Made by a program: the position numbers and the translations under genes
Notes under the pieces: generated by a model
The model's input: only the letters and a program-made list of their open reading frames with translations
Databases searched by the model: none
Told to the model about the DNA's origin: nothing
Part shown: positions 1 to 5,675 of the stretch, piece by piece
Position numbering within the stretch: position 1 is the first letter of the stretch
Layout: every line of letters starts with the position of its first letter
Origin: Bacillota bacterium
Lineage (GTDB): Bacteria > Bacillota > Bacilli > Paenibacillales > Paenibacillaceae
DNA length: 10,508 bases
NCBI GenBank assembly: GCA_023386495.1
Contig: JAEWJS010000153.1
Location: forward strand, 1 to 10,508
Direction of reading: 5' to 3'

Positions 1-657
1 GGTAAGACCGACTAGCGCACCCGTGATGTAGAGCAGGTGATTGATTTTGGACCAATTCAGACTGTCTTCGTGCTTAAACAGGTCAACGGCATGTTCATAC
101 TGGCCCAAGATAACCTCCTTGTCGTAGTGCGGCGCGTTTTGCGGATTGTTCCAGTAAAATATCCCACGATTCAATTGGTCCTCGCCCTGCACCGTGAATA
201 CTTGCTTGAATCCCAGCTTATCATGGAATCGAATCGAAGCTTCATTATATGGCTCGAGCACGACGGCTAAGAAAATATCTTTGTCGACCAATGACATGAG
301 ATACTCATAGAGGCGCCGTCCGTAGCCTTTCTTGTGCGACAGCCTGCTAATGCAGATCTGCTTCAGCACGATATAATTGTTCTTCGCATGCTTCTGGATT
401 CGCTTATTCACGACCTGGTCGAAGTCCAGCTCATGATCGTTGAAGGCGAGCAAGAAGCCTTGAACCTCGCCGTGTTCTTCAAGAACGAAGAACAGGTCAT
501 TGTTGTGCACGTACTGTTCGTACTGTTCTCTAGCATAGTTAGATACTAGGAATCCGCTGTTTTTCAGTCGCGAAGGCTTCAGATTGGCCATCGCATTCTC
601 GCTTGCGATGCGGTAGATTGCATCCAAGTCTTCCGGCTGCGCTTTGCGGACGAGCAT
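1..657 (-). CDS. GNAT N-acetyltransferase fused to a C-terminal membrane module (3' end outside window)
   Basis: This gene reads in from the right and is cut by the left window edge, leaving 219 codons and no stop. Residues 1-170 form a GNAT domain: the N-terminus MLVRKAQPEDLDAIYRIA is a typical first strand and helix. The acetyl-CoA loop is LSHKKGYGRRL at about 106-116, followed by the usual late motif NEASIRFHDKLGF at 138-150. Residues 186-219 are different. A charged amphipathic stretch (YEHAVDLFKHEDSLNW) leads into a hydrophobic segment starting near KINHLLYITGALVGLT, as in bacterial two-helix membrane modules (SLATT/RipA-like; inferred from pattern only). The protein therefore seems to be an acetyltransferase tethered to the membrane. 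The ATG at 657-655 is supported by AGGAGGG at 669-663, five bases upstream. The substrate is unknown. The GNAT assignment is firm; the second module is incomplete and less certain. Confidence 0.8.
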   Translation of the reverse strand, partial: MLVRKAQPEDLDAIYRIASENAMANLKPSRLKNSGFLVSNYAREQYEQYVHNNDLFFVLEEHGEVQGFLLAFNDHELDFDQVVNKRIQKHAKNNYIVLKQICISRLSHKKGYGRRLYEYLMSLVDKDIFLAVVLEPYNEASIRFHDKLGFKQVFTVQGEDQLNRGIFYWNNPQNAPHYDKEVILGQYEHAVDLFKHEDSLNWSKINHLLYITGALVGLT

Positions 658-774
658 GTAATCCCTCCTGCGTGTCAGAATGTGCTAGCATTCATAGTAC
701 CATAAGTAATAGAGCTGGTGGGGGAATGGATTGGATTCTGCGACTAATTACGTACTGGGTGGGGAGGATGGAGG
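658..774. promoter_or_regulatory. Divergent intergenic region between two GNAT genes
   Basis: This 117-base spacer must contain the start signals of both divergent acetyltransferase genes. It carries the ribosome binding sites AGGAGGG (669-663, minus) and GGGGAGG (761-767, plus). An inverted repeat GAATG-TGCTAG-CATTC lies at 678-693. It could be an operator but is short. I could not identify a convincing -35/-10 pair on either strand. Confidence 0.35.
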
Positions 775-1329
775 ATGCTTACCGCTGGACAAGCAGCTAT
801 TAGAGCGCTCGGCGATACGGATTCCGATATGAGCCTGCTCTACCGTTGGTTGAACGATGAACGGGTGCTAACCTACTTAGACGGGACGGGCACCGGATTC
901 ACGCGAGAGGAGATCGAGGCAAAATACGGACCGCGTGCAAGAGGCGAGGACTACGTGATTCCGTGCATCATCGAGTATGAGGCCGCTCCGATCGGGTATC
1001 TGCAATACTATCCGCTGCTGGAGAAGGAACGAATCGAATATGAAGCGGATGCGAAAGGGCTTCACTACGGTATCGATCTATTTATCGGGGAGCCGGACTA
1101 TTGGAACCAAGGGATCGGGACAATCGCAGTGCGCCTGATCACGCGCTATCTATTCGATGTCAGACAAGCCGATTCCGTCTACATCGATCCCGCCGCGTGG
1201 AACGTTCGCGCTGTTCGCTGCTATGAGAAATCCGGCTTTGTGAAGGTGAAACGCATCATTCGCAAGTTATACGAGGACAAGTATGTGGATGTGCAGGTGA
1301 TGCGCATGACTGATCGTCAAAAAGGCTGA
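775..1329 (+). CDS. AAC(6')-like GNAT acetyltransferase (aminoglycoside 6'-N-acetyltransferase family)
   Basis: The 184-residue protein has the length and layout of the AAC(6')-I/Acetyltransf_8 group, which moves acetyl from acetyl-CoA to the 6'-amino group of aminoglycosides. Landmarks that line up with AAC(6')-Ib are: LYRWLN (22-27), the PIGYLQYY strand (72-79), GIDLFIG (99-105, with the acidic residue D101), the acetyl-CoA loop WNQGIGT (110-116), the IDPAAWN motif (137-143, D138), and RAVRCYEKSGF (145-155). The start at 775 has GGGGAGG at 761-767, seven bases upstream; the nearby ATG at 768 is out of frame. The last codons and stop lie inside a hairpin that also serves as a terminator for the converging murA gene. 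Family membership is well supported. True aminoglycoside resistance is not proven, because many chromosomal members of this group have other or unknown substrates. Confidence 0.85.
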   Translation: MLTAGQAAIRALGDTDSDMSLLYRWLNDERVLTYLDGTGTGFTREEIEAKYGPRARGEDYVIPCIIEYEAAPIGYLQYYPLLEKERIEYEADAKGLHYGIDLFIGEPDYWNQGIGTIAVRLITRYLFDVRQADSVYIDPAAWNVRAVRCYEKSGFVKVKRIIRKLYEDKYVDVQVMRMTDRQKG

Positions 1330-1347
1330 CACCGGAGTGTCAGCCTT
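1318..1347 (-). terminator. Intrinsic terminator of murA, shared with the converging acetyltransferase gene
   Basis: GGCTGACAC (1324-1332) and GTGTCAGCC (1337-1345) form a perfect 9-bp stem with a 4-base loop, extendable by two A-T pairs. Read on the minus strand the stem is followed by TTTTT (1323-1319), the classic arrangement for the murA transcript arriving from the right. On the plus strand the tail is only TTAATT, so termination in that direction should be weaker. The TGA stop of the plus-strand gene (1327-1329) lies in the left arm. Confidence 0.85.
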
Positions 1348-1371
1348 AATTCATATGCGATGATGCAGCGC

Positions 1372-2667
1372 CTATTTGGATGCCGAGTGCTCGAGATGGA
1401 CGAGATCCTCGTCCGAGTCATGCTTCGCGATATTCGCGCCTAACGAGCGGAAAGCCGCGACGACATTCTCATAGCCGCGCTCGATATGCTGGACGCCGGT
1501 AATGCGCGTCGCACCTTCAGCTGATAACCCGGCAAGTACGAGGCATATCCCAGCACGAACATCTGATGCGTGGACCAGGTTGCCGCGCAGCGGCTGCGCG
1601 CCTTGAATGAAAGCCGTGCCGGAACGAACGTCGATCTGCGCACCCATCCGGCGGAGCTGCGGAACATGGCTGAAGCGGTGCGGGTAGATTTTGTCCGTGA
1701 CGAGGCTGCGGCCCGGTGCTTGCATGAGCAGTGCCGTCATCGGCTGCTGAAGGTCGGTTGCGAAGCCGGGATACATGCCGGTACGTACACGGATCGCCTT
1801 CAATCTGCCTGTCGAGGATGCCGTCACGGAATTCGCGGTCGAGTCGATCTGCACGCCCATTTCCTTCAGCTTCGCAAGGCAGGAACCGAGATGTTCCGGA
1901 ATAATGTCCTCAACCGTTACCGATCCGCCAGTCGCGGCAGCTCCGATCAGGAAAGCGCCGGCGATTAAGCGGTCCGGGATCGCGGTATAGGTACAGCCAT
2001 GAAGATAGGGCACGCCTTCGATTCGAATGGTGTCCGTGCCGGCCCCCGTGATCTTGGCGCCCATCTGATTCAAGAAGATCGCGGCATCGACGACCTCAGG
2101 GTCTCTTGCCGCGTTGCGCAGAATCGTTACGCCCTTCGCGCGTACAGCCGCCATCATCGTGTTAACGGTTGCGCCGAAGGTAATCATGTCGAAGTAGATT
2201 TGGGTACCCGTCAAGCTATGCGCCTCTACCTCATAATAGTCCTTATGGAACGTGAAGGTTGCGCCCAGCGCCTCTAACGCTTTGATGTGCTGGTCAATCG
2301 GCCGGCTGACGAAGTCATCCCCGCCCGGATAGCCGACAGCGACCTTGCCATGCTTGGCAAGCAGCGCCCCGACAAAGTAGTAGGCGGTGCGGAACGAGGA
2401 CGCCTTGGATGGGTCGATCATAGCGGTATGAATATTCCGAGCGTCAATCGAGACCGAATCGTCTGCTTCGCGTACCATATGTAAGCCGATATCCTCGGCA
2501 ATCTGCTTAATGACTTTGAAATCGCCCAGCTCAGGAATGCCGAGCAGCCGAACAGGTTCGTCAGATAGACAAGCAGCCGCCAGCAGTACCAGAGAGCTGT
2601 TCTTGGCACCTGGGACGGTAATCGTTCCGTTCAAGCTAGGGGATTGTTCGACTTGAATCCATTGCAT
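1372..2667 (-). CDS. murA: UDP-N-acetylglucosamine 1-carboxyvinyltransferase (MurA family) with Asp in place of the catalytic-loop Cys
   Basis: MurA transfers enolpyruvate from PEP to UDP-GlcNAc, the first committed step of peptidoglycan synthesis in the cytoplasm. The 431-residue protein covers the whole family length. Conserved residues, using E. coli numbering in brackets, are: PGAKNSS with K22/N23 [K22/N23], R93 [R91], R122 [R120], the PDR motif with D232 [D231], GFATDLQ with D305 [D305], HRFSHVP with R331 [R331], DVRA with R371 [R371], and HIERGYE with R397 [R397]. In the catalytic loop the usual PGGC becomes PGGDDFVSRP, so D117 stands where fosfomycin alkylates Cys115. Mycobacterial and chlamydial MurA also carry Asp there and are fosfomycin-insensitive. 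The loop tip (DFVS) also lacks the usual xIG. The gene is monocistronic with its own promoter and terminator, so it may be an extra paralogue rather than the housekeeping copy. The ATG start is preceded by a TAGGGA-type site. Confidence 0.95.
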   Translation of the reverse strand: MQWIQVEQSPSLNGTITVPGAKNSSLVLLAAACLSDEPVRLLGIPELGDFKVIKQIAEDIGLHMVREADDSVSIDARNIHTAMIDPSKASSFRTAYYFVGALLAKHGKVAVGYPGGDDFVSRPIDQHIKALEALGATFTFHKDYYEVEAHSLTGTQIYFDMITFGATVNTMMAAVRAKGVTILRNAARDPEVVDAAIFLNQMGAKITGAGTDTIRIEGVPYLHGCTYTAIPDRLIAGAFLIGAAATGGSVTVEDIIPEHLGSCLAKLKEMGVQIDSTANSVTASSTGRLKAIRVRTGMYPGFATDLQQPMTALLMQAPGRSLVTDKIYPHRFSHVPQLRRMGAQIDVRSGTAFIQGAQPLRGNLVHASDVRAGICLVLAGLSAEGATRITGVQHIERGYENVVAAFRSLGANIAKHDSDEDLVHLEHSASK

Positions 2668-2674
2668 AGCTTCC

Positions 2675-2690
2675 CTACTCTCCGAAGTAG
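2675..2690 (-). promoter_or_regulatory. Small hairpin overlapping the murA ribosome binding region
   Basis: On the minus strand CTACT and AGTAG (2690-2686 and 2679-2675) can pair around the loop TCGGAG, immediately upstream of the GGGA that precedes the start codon. A second short stem, GCTGC/GCAGC, lies further up the leader. They might affect translation, but five-base stems occur often by chance. Confidence 0.25.
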
Positions 2691-2805
2691 TTGATGATCA
2701 ATATCTATAGTAGCTGCCACACAGCAGCAACGAGTCTAATGTATGTATTGGCGCTGCGTTCTAGAAGAATTCCATTGCACCATACAGGTTGGAAGTACTC
2801 TCCTA

Positions 2806-2835
2806 ATCATATTCAGTATAGGCTAGGCTTGTCAA
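2806..2835 (-). promoter_or_regulatory. Sigma-A-like promoter of murA
   Basis: On the minus strand a perfect -35 box TTGACA (2835-2830) is followed after 18 bases by TATGAT (2811-2806), one mismatch from the TATAAT consensus. Transcription would start near 2799, giving a leader of about 130 bases before the murA ATG at 2667. Confidence 0.65.
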
Positions 2836-2968
2836 TCCAACTTTCGGCATTATTCATCGTTTTTCGCAACATTAGCATGGCATTTCGGTGAAATCGATTG
2901 TACGGGTACCGCTACAGCCGAATTTGTGAGAAAATGGTAGGGATTGGAATGCAGTCAGGAGGTCACAA

Positions 2969-3787
2969 ATGCCGGAACACGATGTCATGATCGAGCTGGA
3001 GCCTAAGCAATATGAGCTTGTGAACGCGATGCTGACGGGCCAACACAATAAAGCCGTCTATGCTCTGTCAGTCGTAGAGCATAATCAGCGCGGCCGCGTA
3101 TTTGTCAATCATGGATCAGCGCCATCGGCGGCGTTCATCACGAGCTGCGGCGGCTTCTACTGCTTGCTGGGCACAGCAGATGACGAGCGATTCAACGATG
3201 CGGTCGTGGCTTTCTTGAATGAGGGGAGCAACCACATCGGCTTCTACGCGCTGGCCCTGCTCACGGAACAATGGGAGTCGGCATTCGCTCAGTACCAACT
3301 CGCTCACGCGAATCGAATCGTACGATCGTATCATCGCTTCAACGAAGAGGCATTTCGAGCGCGATATGGGGAAATCTTGCGTCCTCGCATAATCTCTGAT
3401 TATCGATACGAGGCATTGCGAGAAGCGGTTGCGAATCAATATCGGAATGATTTTTACACGTATTATCAGATTGTCTGGGATTCGAACGAGCACTTCATGG
3501 AACGCGGCATCGGACATTTCATTCTGAAGGACAACGAGATCGTCAGTGTATGCACTTCACCTTATACGGGCGGGGGCTATGCAGAGATCGATATCATTAC
3601 GGTCGAACAATATTGGAGACGAGGCTTGGCGCTGGAAGTAGGCGTGCAATTCATACAGGAATGCCTGGAGCGCGGAATTGTTCCGAATTGGTGCTGCCAT
3701 GCGGATAATGCGGCTTCCAGCCTGTTGGCGGCGAAGCTGTGTTTCGAGAGGACGGAGGATCACGCAATGTACTGGTATAACGCGTGA
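2969..3787 (+). CDS. ZmaR-like GNAT acetyltransferase (PF12746-type)
   Basis: The 272-residue protein has a helical N-terminal half (about 1-165) and a C-terminal GNAT fold. The second half contains WDSNEHFMERGIGHFIL (170-186), then CTSPYTGGGYAEIDIITVEQYWRRGLA with the acetyl-CoA turn near 214-221. After these comes the final NWCCHADNAASSLLAAKLCFE region (240-260), where the Asn/Ser positions are typical of GNAT late strands. This layout matches the family that includes ZmaR, the zwittermicin A self-resistance acetyltransferase, and many uncharacterised Bacillus and Paenibacillus proteins. The substrate cannot be read from sequence. The ATG at 2969 has AGGAGG six bases upstream. It is the first gene of a tight operon, with only 18 bases to the CYTH gene. 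Confidence 0.8.
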   Translation: MPEHDVMIELEPKQYELVNAMLTGQHNKAVYALSVVEHNQRGRVFVNHGSAPSAAFITSCGGFYCLLGTADDERFNDAVVAFLNEGSNHIGFYALALLTEQWESAFAQYQLAHANRIVRSYHRFNEEAFRARYGEILRPRIISDYRYEALREAVANQYRNDFYTYYQIVWDSNEHFMERGIGHFILKDNEIVSVCTSPYTGGGYAEIDIITVEQYWRRGLALEVGVQFIQECLERGIVPNWCCHADNAASSLLAAKLCFERTEDHAMYWYNA

Positions 3788-3805
3788 GAGGGATGGGGGA
3801 GATGG

Positions 3806-4342
3806 ATGGAGCGGGTTGAATTAACGCGCACGGCAAAATATTATTGCAACGATCTGACAGCGGTACGTGAGAGGCTTCGCAGCATGCAAGCGACATTCGT
3901 CATCACGAAACAGCAGTCGGACTATATTTATAGAATCTACGATGCCGATACAGGTGCGCATTCGAAGCGCGTCAAGATCAGAGTAGAAGGCTCTGGCGCT
4001 GGCGATTGCTGCCTGTACGTATACAATCGAACCGCACAAGAACGAGACATTGCCTTCGACTATTATGCCGGCGTCGATAGGCAATTGATCCAGATCTTCA
4101 ACGAGTTATACGGGGAGGCCATACGGATCCGGAAGATGAGGGAAGTGTGGCAGCTTGGCGACTTGGAATTCCATCTAGACACGGTGGACGGGATCGGCAC
4201 TATATTCGAGATCGAGAACCTTCGTCCGGAACAGCATCACGACAACGAGCTGACGTGCTTCCAAGATCTACTCCTAGCCAGAATCGAAGGCTCCAACGAG
4301 GATCTTATTGGAGGTGAACGGGATTCGGACACGGAGGCTTAG
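3806..4342 (+). CDS. CYTH-domain protein (class IV adenylate cyclase/thiamine-triphosphatase superfamily), degenerate N-terminal motif
   Basis: The 178-residue protein lines up along most of its length with class IV (CyaB-type) CYTH proteins. NDLTAVRERLRSMQATF (15-31) matches the first helix, and KQQSDYIYRI (35-44) matches the following strand. RVKIRVEG (55-62) is the arginine strand, LDTVDGIGTIFEIEN (124-138) is the conserved acidic strand, and the last helix ends near 160. CYTH enzymes act on triphosphate compounds in a beta-barrel tunnel lined by basic and acidic residues. The hallmark ExExK at the N-terminus reads TRTAK (7-11), with Thr instead of both Glu, so metal binding or catalysis may be lost or rearranged. 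The C-terminal tail (165-178) is acidic. The ATG at 3806 follows GGGGGAG; the ATG at 3802 runs into an early stop. The 3' end overlaps the next gene by 35 bases. The fold is likely; activity is uncertain. Confidence 0.75.
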   Translation: MERVELTRTAKYYCNDLTAVRERLRSMQATFVITKQQSDYIYRIYDADTGAHSKRVKIRVEGSGAGDCCLYVYNRTAQERDIAFDYYAGVDRQLIQIFNELYGEAIRIRKMREVWQLGDLEFHLDTVDGIGTIFEIENLRPEQHHDNELTCFQDLLLARIEGSNEDLIGGERDSDTEA

Positions 4343-5021
4343 CAGGGGGAAGATCCTCCGGTTCGTAGCGGCGACGATTGCAGCAGCAGCGGTCGGGTGG
4401 ATCGGCGCGCTGCTGGCGGATGAGTATCGTGATCGGAAGATCATGAGCGCTGCCGCTCAATTCTCGAGAGAGTCTTATGCGGTACAGACTGCAATTATGG
4501 AACAGCGCAGTTCAGCGGACAGGATGCGGGTCATCCATATCGAACCTCTCCATGACGGTGTGCTCGTCTTGTACCGTAAGTTCCACGAGTCAGACGGCTT
4601 CGATATCCAAGCCGAGTATGTCCGCTATACGTGGAAAGGCTGGCGATGGGTATGGGGTGGCGGGGCGAGCGGCAGTATCGGTGATGAACCGGAAGGGGTA
4701 TACGTGGAATATTTTCCGCCTACGAACGACAGTCCGCGCACGCCATTCCCGATGGTCTATGGCGTCGTCAACGATTCGAACATTCGGCAAGTGCGCGTAA
4801 CGGACGGCGAAGCCTTCGAGACGATCGTGAAGCCGATCTCCGTACCGTGGGACGGGCAGCGATCTTGGTATGCTTGGGTCCCTGTGGATGCAGGAGGCAC
4901 TTTGACGGTATCCGGGATCGGAGCCAAGGGCGAGATCATTACGCTGAGGACATTCACGCGATTCGAGCTGCCGCCGGAACAAGAACGATCGAGTAGCGGA
5001 AGCGATATTCCTAAGAACTGA
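4308..5021 (+). CDS. Single-pass membrane-anchored protein of unknown function
   Basis: I do not recognise a named family. The 237-residue product has a basic N-terminus (RTRRLSRGK) and one hydrophobic segment at about 17-37, followed by a predicted extracytoplasmic portion. Around 75-120 it has a beta-rich region ending in a Trp-rich motif, KGWRWVWGGGA (110-120). A second beta-rich region (about 148-215) starts with PFPMVYGVVNDSNIRQVRV and contains paired Trp and a GAKGEII turn, as in several small secreted Firmicute beta-sandwich proteins. The C-terminus is polar. The best start is TTG at 4308, six bases after GAGG (4298-4301), and no ATG exists before the membrane segment. An ATT at 4323, eight bases after GGAGG, is an unlikely alternative. 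The 35-base overlap with the CYTH gene implies translational coupling. Confidence 0.75.
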   Translation: MEVNGIRTRRLSRGKILRFVAATIAAAAVGWIGALLADEYRDRKIMSAAAQFSRESYAVQTAIMEQRSSADRMRVIHIEPLHDGVLVLYRKFHESDGFDIQAEYVRYTWKGWRWVWGGGASGSIGDEPEGVYVEYFPPTNDSPRTPFPMVYGVVNDSNIRQVRVTDGEAFETIVKPISVPWDGQRSWYAWVPVDAGGTLTVSGIGAKGEIITLRTFTRFELPPEQERSSSGSDIPKN

Positions 5022-5035
5022 AGGAGGCATGACGA

Positions 5036-5206
5036 ATGGCAGGATCTTTCGGGTTGTTCGGGCTTGTGCCCGCAGTCATGTTCATCATCTATGGGCTGTT
5101 CTTGCTGATGGGACTCTACGCACTATACTTGTTCATCAAATTGATGATCCGGGGTATTCAAGTGCTGGATATCTATCTGGATGAGAAACGGAACCGAAGA
5201 CTATAA
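5036..5206 (+). CDS. Small single-pass membrane protein, 56 residues
   Basis: This short gene reads MAGSFGLFGLVPAVMFIIYG at the start. One long hydrophobic stretch (about 8-37) is followed by a basic and polar tail, IKLMIRGIQVLDIYLDEKRN, then TAA. The perfect AAGGAGG at 5021-5027 is eight bases before the ATG at 5036; the ATG at 5029 is too close to it and in another frame. It lies 14 bases after the membrane-anchored protein gene and is the last gene of the operon. It resembles small Firmicute membrane proteins with a 'lymphilic' helix and a short charged cytoplasmic end, but I can give it no function. It could be an accessory subunit of the larger membrane protein encoded upstream (inference). 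Confidence 0.75.
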   Translation: MAGSFGLFGLVPAVMFIIYGLFLLMGLYALYLFIKLMIRGIQVLDIYLDEKRNRRL

Positions 5207-5213
5207 GGCTGAT

Positions 5214-5255
5214 GGGAGGGCGCCGATAACCGATCGCGTTCCGGCAGCCCATCCC
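5214..5255. terminator. Candidate bidirectional hairpin between converging operons
   Basis: GGGA-GGGC-GCCG (5214-5225) pairs with CGGC-a-GCCC-a-TCCC (5242-5255), giving a 12-bp GC-rich stem with two single-A bulges and a 16-base loop. It lies in the 54-base gap between the small membrane protein gene and the converging GNAT gene. There is no adjacent U-tract on either strand; the plus strand has TTTTT only about nine bases beyond. It may therefore be a weak terminator or a transcript-end stabiliser. Confidence 0.45.
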
Positions 5256-5260
5256 GGCAA

Positions 5261-5539
5261 TCACTTTTTCCACACATCCTGATACGAAGCGTTTCGTCGG
5301 AACTGCGCGTATACGTAAGGACAGGTCGGGACGATCTTCTGGCCGTTCGTTCTGGCATGCTCGACGATCCGCAGCACTAATTGCTCGGCATGCCCTTGTC
5401 CGCGCAGCCGATCCTCGAGGAAGATGTAATCGACAATTAATGTGCCGGGATCTTGCGGTACGAACGTAATGCGACCGACCTCTTGCCCATCCTCCATCAA
5501 GGTGAACTGCTCCTCTTCCAATACGATCTCGATTGCCAC
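5261..5539 (-). CDS. Small YjdJ-like GNAT acetyltransferase (PF14542-type)
   Basis: The 92-residue product is a complete minimal GNAT of the Acetyltransf_CG group. It has a beta-hairpin FTLMEDGQEVGRITFV (12-27), the strand TLIVDYIFL (33-41) and the acetyl-CoA loop RLRGQGHAEQLV (44-55). The conserved end is IVPTCPYVYAQFRRNASYQDVW (69-90), with the Pro-x-Cys-Pro feature of this group. Physiological substrates of the family are unknown. The start is GTG at 5539, eight bases after GGAGGT (5553-5548). The gene follows the MocR regulator gene by 136 bases on the same strand and may be co-transcribed with it. Confidence 0.88.
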   Translation of the reverse strand: MAIEIVLEEEQFTLMEDGQEVGRITFVPQDPGTLIVDYIFLEDRLRGQGHAEQLVLRIVEHARTNGQKIVPTCPYVYAQFRRNASYQDVWKK

Positions 5540-5675
5540 GCTTGAGCACCTCCATCATTCGTAATCGCCATCCGCAGTAACATCGCTTGCATGCGGGGGT
5601 CCATGCTGACGTCTCCATTCTTCTCTTGAACTTCAACAGTTATTCTACGGCTGGGCAAGATTTCCTGCTGGAGCT

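Larger units (their letters stand above)
2668..2968. promoter_or_regulatory. Divergent intergenic region of murA and the four-gene operon
   Basis: This 301-base stretch has no gene I can support. On the minus strand it holds the murA promoter and a leader of about 130 bases. On the plus strand a short inverted repeat ATTTC-GGT-GAAAT lies at 2882-2894, and AGGAGG (2957-2962) is the ribosome binding site of the downstream gene. I could not identify a clear plus-strand promoter. The inverted repeat is a possible operator, but it is short and AT-rich. Confidence 0.5.

Noticed and set aside
678..693. GAATG/CATTC inverted repeat as an operator
   Set aside because: A five-base arm is too short to claim; recorded only as part of the spacer.
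37..803. Plus-strand open frames of 66-77 residues at the left end
   Set aside because: They lie opposite the convincing minus-strand GNAT fusion gene or run from it into the divergent spacer, and have no domain signal.
1570..2484. Several plus-strand open frames opposite murA
   Set aside because: Compositional shadows of the murA coding strand; products are Arg/His/Ala-rich with no motif.
5136..5636. A 166-residue minus-strand frame overlapping the small GNAT gene
   Set aside because: Out of frame with the recognisable 92-residue GNAT, Arg-rich, without motif; a shadow.
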